In this document: positions 34,712-45,351 of the stretch, piece after piece
Layout: every line of letters starts with the position of its first letter
Numbering within the stretch: position 1 is the stretch's first letter
DNA from: Papaver somniferum
Taxonomy: Eukaryota; Streptophyta; Magnoliopsida; Ranunculales; Papaveraceae
Length of the DNA stretch: 64,000 nucleotides
Direction of reading: 5' to 3'
Assembly (NCBI RefSeq): GCF_003573695.1
Contig: NC_039363.1
Location: 162,952,747-163,016,746, forward strand
Program-made: the position numbers and the translations under genes
The notes under the pieces: model-generated
Database searches by the model: none
What the model saw: only the letters and a program-made list of their open reading frames with translations
What the model was told of the DNA's origin: nothing

Positions 34712-34984
34712 ACACGTATCATAACACGGCTTTCTTTATTCATGGGAATCGTGTCTACGAAATTCAGGCCAAGGGTTTTTCAAGCTACAACCTAAAAGCT
34801 AGGTTTTGCATGCAACGATAGAAAAAAGAAGCAAGAACAATATATTCATGGATTTGTTTTACTAAGCAATCCTAGCAATATCGGCGGTTTTGACATCAAT
34901 TTCGGTGGAGGAATTAATCATGATATGTCTTTCAAAAAGAGTTTACCTAAGAAATTAGGGTTGGAAAAAAAAAATGGGACGCTT

Positions 34985-34990
34985 ACCTTG
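34985..34990 (-). other. Candidate splice donor of the antisense PMD gene, copy 1
   Basis: Minus strand reads GCAGCAAG followed by GTAAGCG, a strong plant 5' splice site. It follows a GC-rich leader with no ATG and lies about 130 bp downstream of a minus-strand TATA box. Same sequence in copy 2 at 62701-62706. Confidence 0.5.
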
Positions 34991-35117
34991 CTGCGGACGG
35001 ACGACGGCGGCGACGTCAAACTCCGGCGATGTTGGAAGCGGCGTGATCGGCGGCAGTGGATGTCGCGGACGGGAGATGGCCAAAAAAAATATGTGAGAAA
35101 AGAAAAGGGGTCGGTCC

Positions 35118-35125
35118 CTTTTATA
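35118..35125 (-). promoter_or_regulatory. Minus-strand TATA box, candidate promoter of the antisense PMD gene
   Basis: Minus strand TATAAAAG in TTGTTTATAAAAGGGACC context. Followed on the minus strand by a GC-rich leader and a consensus splice donor at 34985. The equivalent box in internal region 2 is at 62837-62844. Confidence 0.5.
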
Positions 35126-35360
35126 AACAAATAATTGAAGAATCCCAATAGAAAAAGGATTCCTCTTTTGATTTGAACATCCAAGAAGGGAAACCGGTCC
35201 CACCCAAAATTTCCATGCTTGCATCGGCGCGTTTACATGGACAATTGCTAGCGGTCGGTCAAAGTTCCTCTGGGTAAGCCTCCTTTATCTTGTTTTTCTC
35301 ACATGTGTATGTCACCATCTAATGCATACCCTACAATAGTGCAACCATTATGTGCTAGGC

Positions 35361-35371
35361 AGGGGACTTAA
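35361..35371 (+). other. Polypurine tract of internal region 1
   Basis: AGGGGACTTAA immediately before the TG of LTR 2; identical context precedes LTR 4 (56381) and LTR 5 (63070). Confidence 0.7.
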
Positions 35372-35904
35372 TGTTGATGGTGGATTTTAGTTCAGGGCTA
35401 AAATTGTAAAACCAAATTTATGCGCTAACATCCTGCAAAGGATAAAGCCACTGATAAGTGATGAATACTTCTTCACTTTACTAATTCACATAGAATGGAT
35501 CATGTGGCAACAATCCCAGTATTCTGTGAATTAAATACACAAAATTCATCCAGGTTGGAGCATGTAGCAACAATCCCATATACCCTATGAATTTATAGCA
35601 TTATTAATTAATGCGCGATTAGCCTTGTATTTACTGTGATATTCCCGCATAACCATCATAATTGGTGCGGCATGAAAACTGAATGTTGCTCACAGCAGAG
35701 TGACACTAATCTCTAAGTATCGATAATGAGGCATGAACGAAATACCCATACATGATACATCTCTCGGTATGTTATACTAGCCCGATTGACCATCTGGGCT
35801 GTCCATGTCAGTCTCAGAAACAATCACGACCACGCAAGTTGGCACATGATTTAACCAACCTAGACGATCCTCAGCAGGAGCAGGCTACAACCTTAATGAC
35901 CACC

Positions 35905-38243
35905 TGGTGGACCCGGGAAAACGTATAAAATTGAAGTGAAATGAAAACGGGCCTACAGTAATACCGCAAGTGCACGGTCGTCAGTTGTAGCTCGTGCAAT
36001 TACGGGTCGATCCACAGAGATTGGGAGTGTTAGGAGTTTCTAGCTATTTGGGTTCTAAATTGCTATTGGGCTTTAGGTATCAAAGGGTTGTGGTACCAAT
36101 GGGTTATGAATACCCTTTGGAACTGTTGGGCTTTGAATACCCTTTGAGTAAATTGGGCTTAATGGGTTTGTTGTAACAATGAAATGGTTTTGGGCTCAGT
36201 GGGTTTGGATTGACTGTGAACTTATGGGCTTTTGGTCTTTTGAATTGCACTGGGCCTTGGGATAACAGTGACTGTGAATTGGGCTTTAGCTTTTCACCTG
36301 GGCTTTGATTAAGTCCACAGTGGGCTTTTGTAATGAATCTGGGCTTCAGCAGTAGCAGAAGCAGTGCAAAGGGCAGGTGCTCAGCAGGGAAAGGGAGAGC
36401 AGGAGCTGTGCAGGCAGGGCACTAAATCACACAGGGCCAAGGATGGCATTTACAATGACAGGTACAAAGAAAAAGTGACAATGGTATATACATGGAAGCA
36501 ACACAGGGCAAAAGGATGAAAATTTACAATGGCAAAAGCAAACAGCACAAAAGTATTATGAGAAGGTGACAGAACAATGAAACTACAAGCAGAGAACAAT
36601 GGAACCAAGGCCTAAGCCAAGGGAAGGGGTGAGATTGCAGCTGTGGCTAAGCTAAGGCTTAGAATACACCTTGTGTCCTAGCTAAACAATGCAATTCTAG
36701 GTTTAAAAACTTAAGCATCCACTAGAATGGGAAGAGAATCAGCTTGCTCACTGATTTTCCCCTAGCATTGACTGTCTTTTGAAAGCACAGTCAATCACAG
36801 GCATATCAGAGCACCAACTTCTTCCCATTACTCAAGCAAAACAGGCCTTCCTAGAAATTCATCATTCATTAGTGCACTAAGGTTTCATCTGAGCCTCAAC
36901 AGTGAACTCAGAACATAATTAACACTACAATGGAACTAAACATGATTAACAGGAACAACACACATTTAAACTACAATGGCAAAACAGTAACACACATTTA
37001 AACAACACATTTAAACAACACACATTTAAACAACACACATTTAACAGGAACAACACAACATTTAAACTACTAAACAGTGAATAAAATTGCAAAACAAGAA
37101 CCCTAAAAAATTAACAGTGAAATTAAATTAACCCAATTAGGGGGTGTCTCGGCTAACCAAGAACAACCTTTAACATCCTACATCACTTCCTATTTATAGT
37201 TTACAACCAAATCCCTAATTTCACAAAACCCTAAATTTGTAAACCCTAACTTTTGGGGAAAAATCAAATTCGACATACCCATGTGTGAATTCTGCTCGAC
37301 CCATGCCCTGTTGATGTTCTACTGCTCCTCCTCTAGCTCTTGTTGCGCTGTTGGCCTAGCCCTAGACTTCTGTGAACCCTATCTTCTCTCACTGTCGAGT
37401 TTGTAGCATCAGGACTCGATGCTACAGACGAGAAAGGAAGAGACAAGGGTGGTGATTGAATCCTGAGTTTGTCGGGGGAAGGTGGTAGTGGTGGTGTTCG
37501 AGGTGGAGATGGAAGAGATGGTGGTGATGGAGATGGCAGAGTTGCAGAGAATTTGGGAAGAAGAGAGGAAGAACCCGATGGAGAAGAAGGGTCCGTTTGG
37601 TTGGGTAATAGGGTTCGGTGACTAGGGTGTGAAGCGGGGATAGCGCGGTTTGATGATCTCGACAAGGAGCGATGGATGGGAAGATGGTAGGTGGATCCAA
37701 CGGCGATACGGAGGTAAGCGTGGAGCGACCGTCGGATGAAGGGATGTAGCAAAACGGACGACCCAAGATGGAGATGGGCGTTGCGATGTAAAGCGGGGGC
37801 TTCGGAGTTTGATGTGCGATGATGGAGCGACCGTAGGATGCTGAAATGCTTCGATCTGACGGCTGATATCCGAGACGGGCTTGGATAGTGGAAATGTGTT
37901 TGAGTAAGGGTTTTGGGCCTTGGGTATGCCAAGCCCATATCTTCTTTAAGGACAATTCTTCTTCTTCAAGCCCACTTCTAGCCTTTTGGTCTTGTGCACA
38001 ACATTCTTCGCGGTTTCCTTGTGTAATTCCTCCCGGCTTTTCACTACTTTTCTGCTCTTTTCCGCTCTGCTATTCATCCAAACTTTATTTATTACCTAAA
38101 AATGCAAAATTAAGTAAGAAAAATATTTATTCTTGAAAACAATGAAAATACAGAATATGGGATAAAATGTAGAATTAATGCACAAAAGATGAGTTAAATG
38201 CCAAGAAAAATATATAGAAATATGCACTTTTTAGCACTCATCA
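35905..38243 (-). repeat. 3' LTR (left copy) of the Athila-like element
   Basis: 2,339 bp; minus strand begins TGATGAGTGCTAAAAAGTGC and ends GGGTCCACCA. Nearly identical to the right copy, so the insertion is fairly young. The two overlapping reverse frames at 37333-37955 (Pro/Ser/His-rich) look like translations of GC-rich repeat modules, not genes. Confidence 0.9.
37191..37198 (-). promoter_or_regulatory. Minus-strand TATA box in the Athila-like LTR
   Basis: TATAAATA on the minus strand in ACTATAAATAGG context; the copy in the right LTR is at 46635-46642. Confidence 0.5.
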
Positions 38244-39628
38244 AATACCCCCAAACCTGAATTTTACTTGTCCTCGAGTAAAACAAAACTAAGGAAATCC
38301 TACCTATACCACTGTCGCTGGTCTCTCGAATGCATTTAGCGTATGCACTAAGCCTTTTAAACCACTAAGTGTCCCTAGTGGACGAGTTGAAGTCTCGTGA
38401 AGGTTTGCTTAGAACGTAACTACAAAGTTCTAGGTCAAAATATAAGCTCAGATTCCATCAAATGTGACATGTGCAAGTCAGTTAAGCTCACAGCAAAATG
38501 GAGATGTCAATCTAGCTATCGAAGGCACAATCCTAGCACTGATAACAAATAAGGACATGTGATAAGAGTGTAAAGTGTATCTACACATGTGTAAAGAAAG
38601 ATCGGATGTTATGACTACTAATCACCAAGAGATAGTTTCTCAGGCTAAGAACCAAGGTCGAAATCTAGCTAGCTGTTCGGACTTTACGAGAATTGTGAAT
38701 GAGTTGGAGGTATTTCACAATTACTCGCGTTGTACATCAATGACATACACCCTCCTTGCTTATTACAATGAAACAACAAAATGACTCTTTACATGACTCT
38801 TATTTACATTGACTACTCTCTTTTATTTTTGGAACAAGAGAGGATGGAATTGATAAACACTTGATTTTTTTGTTTTTTTCTGATTTTTCTGATTTTTTTT
38901 TTTTGATAAAGAAACACTTTTGATACAAATACAAAAGGAAACAAAAGATTACATGACACTTTGCAAGAGGTATCCCTTTTTGATGCACCCAGTTAAATTC
39001 GATGGTTGTCTTTCTTAATGTAACCTCCACCTTCTATCCCAACCAACCAAAGAACAAGCTAGTCAAGTTTCGTTCAGTATTCTAAAGTGATTGGCAATCG
39101 TGACTTCCTATCAAACACCTTGAAGATCGAGGCTATACATGTATTGGTAGATCGTGCGCGTGCAAATTTCTTATCACTATGTGAATTGTGCTAGAATCAG
39201 GGTGCCTAAATATCTAGACTAAGGCTCCTAATAATTACATTTTTGCACAAGAGTCAACATTTCAAGGTAAATGAGCTCCATTTTTATGTTTTTTTTTCAA
39301 TTTTTAATTTTTAATTTTGATTTTTTCATTTTTTTTTTATTTTTTTTTCAAAAAGAAGGAGTTCTTGTTTTCAATTATGGCATATTATCAAAGTATCTAC
39401 TTTTCACCCCCAAACCTAAACTAAACATTGTCCTCAATGTTTCAAAATATGAACAAAATTATAATACAACATATGAAGAGGATCATGTTGAGTAGAGAAA
39501 AAGGAAAGAGAATACCCGATTTTGGCGAAAGCAATATTAGAACTCCGTTATTCAAGGCAAGAATCCAACATATGTCAGCCGAGATCATATTGGATTAACA
39601 AAATATATACAAAAGGAACAAAAGGGTT
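38244..39628 (-). other. 3' noncoding part of the second (partial) internal region
   Basis: Follows the acidic ORF on the minus strand and ends in the polypurine-type sequence next to the LTR. Includes T-rich tracts near 38870-38905 and 39285-39350. A parallel copy is at 41448-42828, more than 90% identical by eye. Confidence 0.7.
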
Positions 39629-40489
39629 TTAAGAAATTTTATCTACTGGATTATATACAAAAAATTCACCATACACTAACAATCTAAAGAGTTGAGGATC
39701 AACCCAAAAGATAAAATGTAGCGGTTTCAACAACTTCACACATGAAAGAAAAGCACGTGAAGCTGTGAAACCAAATGAGCTACCCCCAAACCTGGATTTT
39801 ACAGAAGATATAATTTTGAAAACAAAAGCGCGCAGTTTTGGGGGTTCATCATGCACAAGATCTAACTCAAAGTGTACTTTTCTATGGACGGGCAAACATG
39901 CAATTTCCAACTGTGGTTCCTCAAAGATATTATATTTAAATGCAAAATGGTCCAAGAGGACTTGGGAAGCACACAGTTCCAAACCTAGATTAGGGACTCT
40001 CAGAAAAGTTGGTTTGACAATATGGGTACAAACCAAATCTAGGTTGGGTGGAAGGCCAACAGATTGTGACTTATGTAGAAGAATAGGCACATCATTATTA
40101 ATCACATCAACATCTCCTAAGTCTTCTACAAGTGTCATAACATGCTCACAATCATCAAACAAATTGGCAAGATCACAATCAGAGTCATCAACATCATCAA
40201 CAAATTTATTCTCATGCATCGGCAAATCAGGAGAAATATCACAATGTGACCTAGGTAGAGAATCAGACACATCAAATATATTTTCATGCATATTAGTGTC
40301 TACAGAAGATTCAACTATTCCTATGTCATGCTCATCTTCACAGAATAATTGTACGAATCCCATGTCAATATCAAAATCATATGAATTACAATGAGTATTA
40401 GAAAAAACAACATTCATGAAGGTCGAGGGCGAGAAGCCATATGTTATTGAACCAACAGGTTCCACAATATTTTCATGTTCTTCTAACAT
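39629..40489 (-). pseudogene. Acidic gag-like protein, 5'-truncated copy
   Basis: A 286-codon frame equivalent to the C-terminal part of the protein at 42829-44193. It is rich in Asp/Glu/Cys/His (for example HSNCD-type segments and VDDVDDSDCDLANLFDDCEH) with a LPPNLDLVCTHIVKP motif. The reading frame is cut near 40567, where the internal truncated LTR begins, so the N-terminal half and zinc-knuckle are missing. Function unknown; it has the position of gag or of an Athila-type extra ORF. Confidence 0.6.
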
Positions 40490-40566
40490 ATCATCATAAT
40501 CATCATAATCATCATCATGGTAGCATGCATATTGGTCCTCATTAAAAGTGGTGGTGTCATTAGTCG

Positions 40567-41447
40567 AGGTGGTGGTGGTGGAGAAGGCGAGGTAGTGACA
40601 GTTTGCAGAGACAGGGCATGGAGGTGGTGGTGGTTCTGCAACTGATTTTGGGAGAAGGGGAAGAAGCTCGACTGTTTTGGGAGAAAGGAAGTGTTTGTTT
40701 GGGTATAGGGTATCGGGTTCTACGGTATGAAGCGGGTGTAGCGAGTTTTGATGAACAGCAAGTAAAGAGCGTTGGATGATCCCATATAGATTGAATCGAA
40801 CGGCTACGATGGAGAGGTATGTGGAGACCGTTGGATTATGAGATACAACAAAATTGACGACACCAGATGGAGTTAGGTGTTGTAGTGTTAAGCGGAAGTA
40901 TCGAGGTTTGATGCGCAGGCAAAGAAGCGACCGTAGGATCTAAATGTGATCTAATCCGAAGGCTTGGAATTTAGGTACTATGGTGTTTTGCAGGGACTTC
41001 AGATTTTGATGAACGATGAAGAAGCGACCATTGGATGATGAGATGGATCCGATCTAACGGCTGAGAATGGAGGCGGGTATGGATATAGAAAATGGGTTTG
41101 GGTAAGGGTTTTGGGCCTTGGGTATGCCAAGCCCATATCTTCTTTAAGGACAATTCTTCTTCTTCAAGCCCACTTCTAGCCTTTTGGTCTTGTGCACAAC
41201 ATTCTTCGCGGCTTCCTTGTGTAATTCCTCCCGGCTTTTCACTACTTTTCTTCTCTTTTCCGCTCTGCTATTCATCCAAACTTTATTTATTACCTAAAAA
41301 TGCAAAATTAAGTAAGAAAAATATTTATTCTTGAAAACAATGAAAATACAGAATATGGGATAAAATGTAGAATTAATGCACAAAAGATGAGTTAAATGCC
41401 AAGAAAAATATATAGAAATATGCACTTTTTAGCACTCATCAAATACC
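40567..41447 (-). repeat. Truncated, divergent LTR inside the Athila-like element
   Basis: On the minus strand it starts TGATGAGTGC at 41447 and follows the flanking LTRs closely for about 360 bp. It then diverges, with extra copies of a GAAGCGACC(G/A)TTGGAT...CTAACGGCTGAG-type module, and ends at a junction with internal sequence near 40567. The junction falls in TCGAGGTGG-like sequence also present in the full LTRs. Confidence 0.8.
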
Positions 41448-42828
41448 CCCAAACCTGAATTTTACTTGTCCTCAAGTAAAACAAAACTAAGGAAATCCTA
41501 CCTATACCATTGTCGCTGGTCTCTCGAATGCATTTAGCGTATGCACTAAGCCTTTTAAACCACTAAGTGTCCCTAGTGGACGAGTTGAAGTCTCGTGAAG
41601 GTTTGCTTAGAACGTACCTACAAAGTTCTAGGTCAAAATATAAGCTCAGATTCCATCAAATGTGACATGTGCAAGTCAGTTAAGCTCACAGCAAAATGGA
41701 GATGTCAATCTAGCTATCAAGGCACGATCCTAGCACTGATAACAAAAAAAAGACATGTGATAAGAGTGTAAAGTGTATCTACACATGTGTAAAGAAAGAT
41801 TGGATGTTATGACTACTAATCACCAAGAGATAGTTTCTCAGGCTAAGAACCAAGGTCGAAATCTAGCTAGCTGTCCGGACTTTACGAGAATTGTGAATGA
41901 GTTGGAGGTATTTCACAATTACTCGCGTTGTACATCAATGGCATACATCCTCCTTGCTTATTACAATGAAACAACAAAATGACTCTTTACATGACTCTTA
42001 TTTACATTGACTACTCTCTTTTATTTTTGGAACAAGAGAAGATGGAATTGATAAATACTTGATTGATTTTTTCATTTTTTTCATTCTTTTTTTTTTTTTT
42101 TTTGAAAAGGAAACACTTTTGATACATATACAAAAGGAAACAAAAGATTACATGACACTTTGCAAGAGGTAGCCCTTTTTGATGCACCCAGTTAAATTCG
42201 ATGGTTGTCTTTCTTAATGTAACCTCCACCTTCTATCCCAACCAACCAAAGAACAAGCTAGTCAAGTTTCGTTCAGTATTCTAAAGTGATTGGCAATCGT
42301 GACTTCCTATCAAACACCTTGAAGATCGAGGCTATACATGTATTGGTAGATCGTGCGCGTGCAAATTTCTTATCACTATGTGAATTGTGCTAGAATCAGA
42401 GTGCCTAAATATCTAGACTAAGACTCCTAATAATTACATATTTGCACAAGAGTCAACATTTCAAGGTAAATGAGCTCCATTTTTATGTTTTTTTTTCAAT
42501 TTTTTATTTTTTATTTTCATTTTTCATTTTTTTCAAAAAGAAGGAGTTCTTGTTTTCAATTATGGCATATTATCAAAGTATCTACTTTTCACCCCCAAAC
42601 CTAAACTAAACATTGTCCTCAATGTTTCAAAATATGAACAAAATTATAATACAACATATGAAGAGGATCATGTTGAGTAGAGAAAAAGGAAAGAGAATAC
42701 CCGATTTCGGCGAAAGCAATATTAGAACTCCGTTATTCAAGGCAAGAATCCAACATATGTCAGCCGAGATCATATTGGATTAGCAAAATATATACAAAAG
42801 GAACAAAAAGGTTTTTAAGAAATTTTAT
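41448..42828 (-). other. 3' noncoding part of the full internal region
   Basis: Same sequence as 38244-39628, with slightly different T tracts. No gene seen. Confidence 0.7.
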
Positions 42829-44543
42829 CTACTGGATTATATACAAAAATTCACCATACACTAACAATCTAAAGAGTTGAGGATCAACCCAAAAGACAAA
42901 GAGTAGAGGTTTCAACAGCTTCACACAATAATAATATGGTAGGCATGCAAGTGAAGCTGTGAAACAAAATGAGCTACCCCCAAACCTGGATTTTACAGAA
43001 GATATAATTTTGAAAACAAAATCGCGCAGTTTCGGGGGTTCATCATGCACAAGGTCTAGCTCGAAATGAACTGTGCTAGGGACGGGCAAACATGCTAATT
43101 CCAACTGTGGTTCCTCAAATGTATTATACTTAGAAGCAAAATAGTCCAAGAGGACTTGGGAAGCACACAGTTCCAAACCTAGATTAGGGACTCTCAGAAA
43201 AGTCGGTTTGACAATATGGGTACAAACCAAATCTAGGTTGGGTGGAAGGCCATCAGATTGTGACTTATGTAGGACGATAGGCACATCATTACTAATCACA
43301 TCAACATCTCCTAAGTCTTCTAAAAGTGTCACAACATGCTCGCAATCATCAAACAAATTGGCAAGATCACAATCAGAGTCATCAACATCATCAACAGATT
43401 CATTCTCATGCATCGGCAAATCAGGAGAAATATCACAATGTGACCTAGGTAGAGAATCAGACACATCAAATATATTTTCATGCATATTAGTGTCTACAGA
43501 AGATTCAACTATTCCTATGTCATGCTCATCTTCACAGAATAATTGTACGAATCCCATGTCAATATCAAAATCATATGAATTACAATGAGTATTAGAAAGA
43601 ACAACATGCATGAAGGTCGAGGGCGAGAAGCCATATGTTTTTGAACCAACAGGTTCCACAATATTTTCATGTTCTTCTAACATATCATCATAATCATCAT
43701 CATGGTAGCATGCATATTGGTCCTCATTAACAGTGGTGGTGTCATTAGTCGATTCATGTTCCTCTAAATTAGGTTCATATTCAACATTATTTACATGAAT
43801 GGGACTAGACACTTCATTAGGGACAACATACATTTCCTCATGAATTTCCTCCTTTTGTAGGTGAAGCAACATCTGATCTAAATATGCATGAATTCGTGAT
43901 GTAGATCTATCATAGTCTTGCTTGCAGAGTCTTAAAGCTTCTGTGGTGGAGTCTAAATTCATGGGAGTACCAAATTCTTCATGTTCAAATTGTAGTGAAT
44001 GGTACATGTGTGCATGGTCATTAGGGTTTACAAAATATTGATCGCAACCCTCAAAGGATTGATTATGGTCCCAATGACTACCATTCTCACAATTTATGGG
44101 CATTTCATACCTTGGATTTTCTCTAGATTGCCTAAAATTATGCAAAATATGACAATTCTCAACAGGGTGGTCTAAATACCACATGCGGGACATGCATAGA
44201 TTTCAGGTTGCCTAAGAAAATTAGATGTGACAGATTCCTCATATGATTGCATTTCTAAAGCTGTGATTCGAGCTTCTATTTGATCCATAAGTGATGATTG
44301 TGTGAGTGAGGCTCTAGCAGAATGTTCATTTTCACGTTGCGATGAATGATGCACGTATGAATAGTCATTAGGGTTCATGTATTGCGGCTCGGGACTTTGA
44401 AAATGTCCATAATAATTCCTATGACTATTGACATCATGGTCCGTGGAAGGTTCATAACGTGAAGTTTGTCCATATGCAAGTTCTCTAAGGGATTTGTTGT
44501 ACTCCCCAACTGTAGAAAAATATCTATTCATGATTGGGCTCAA
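42829..44543 (-). pseudogene. Acidic gag-like protein with zinc-knuckle, one frameshift
   Basis: Two overlapping reverse frames: 44543-44172 (123 codons, from MSPIMNRYFSTVGEYNKSL) and 44193-42829 (454 codons). The first ends IYACPACGI-stop; the second frame covers LDHPVENCH at the same place. Together they form a CX2C...HX4C zinc-knuckle split by a one-base shift, which identifies the N-terminal part as gag-like. The rest is highly acidic with repeated Asp/Glu/His/Cys segments and a LPPNLDLVCTHIVKP motif. No protease or polymerase follows. Gag would package element RNA in virus-like particles; the acidic C-terminal part is unrecognised. Confidence 0.6.
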
Positions 44544-45327
44544 AAGCTAAGTAAAGAGTTTACAAAGCTCAAAATTTGGTTTTTAAAATTTGGGAGCAAG
44601 TTTGGTTTTAATGGGATAAAGAAGAAAAAATTTGGTTGTTAAAATGGGAGCAAGTAAAATTTGGTTTTTTGAATGGGAGAAAAGTTTTGGTTTTTTGAAA
44701 TTAGGAGCAAAATTTTGGTTTTTTTTTTTTGGTTTTTTTTTTTTAAATAAAATTTGGTTTTTGAATGGGAGCAAGCCCACTGTTGGTTTTGTGTTTGCTT
44801 TGGCTCAGCTGGTTTGAAAACGTTTGGTGAAACTGAGTCCAAAATCTCGGCCTAGAATTTGGGTACTCGGCCCACTAACGAGTTAACCTAGCGTGATCGG
44901 CTACAAGCTCAGCTGGGTTTAAAAACCCAGAATACAAAATACAAGTCCAAATTAAACAAGCTCACAAAAATTAAATACAAGCCCACAAATTAAACAAACA
45001 AGCCCACAAAAATTAATTACAAACCCGACAGAAAATAAAAAGCCCAAAAATTGGCTTTAATATTACAAGCCCACAATTAAAAATTGGAAGCCCACAATTC
45101 GGGTTCTCTTAAATGGGTTACCTTTTAAGCACAGCCCAGCTGCTCTGATATTGTTGCAAAAACCCAGTTGGGCTTTGGTTCTTTTCCTTGGTGGCGTCCC
45201 AGCAGAGGAAAAACTGGTTCAGAACAGCAGGACCAACAACAAATGAAGTGAAGCAGATGCAGATGCAAATGCTATGCAGTGAAATGCAAAAATAGCTAAT
45301 AAAACTACAAGAAAAACACAACACCAA
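44544..45327 (-). other. 5' leader of the Athila-like element
   Basis: Between the primer-binding site and the gag-like ORF on the minus strand. Contains G/T-rich and AAGCCCA-rich runs (44580-44770, 44960-45110). No credible ORF. Confidence 0.6.
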
Positions 45328-45345
45328 TCCCCGGCAGCGGCGCCA
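45328..45345 (-). other. Primer-binding site of the Athila-like element (tRNA-Asp type)
   Basis: Minus strand TGGCGCCGCTGCCGGGGA, six bases after the LTR. It closely resembles the TGGCGCCGTTGCCGGGGA site of many plant gypsy elements, usually assigned to tRNA-Asp. This fixes element orientation. Confidence 0.8.
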
Positions 45346-45351
45346 AAAACT

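Noticed and set aside
34918..35224. 88-89 codon reverse frames (also 62634-62934)
   Set aside because: They start upstream of, or across, the minus-strand TATA box and run through the candidate splice donor; better explained as promoter and noncoding leader.
37333..37955. Overlapping 201- and 177-codon reverse frames, Pro/Ser/His-rich, repeated at 46777-47372
   Set aside because: Both lie wholly inside an LTR, overlap each other in different frames and consist of GC-rich repeat modules; the right copy crosses the N gap.
39765..40394. 209-codon forward frame, and 43208-43588
   Set aside because: Shadow of the longer antisense acidic ORF, which has a knuckle motif and a duplicated copy in the correct element orientation.
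44583..44842. Lys/Phe/Asn-rich frames on both strands
   Set aside because: Translation of T/G-rich runs in the element leader.
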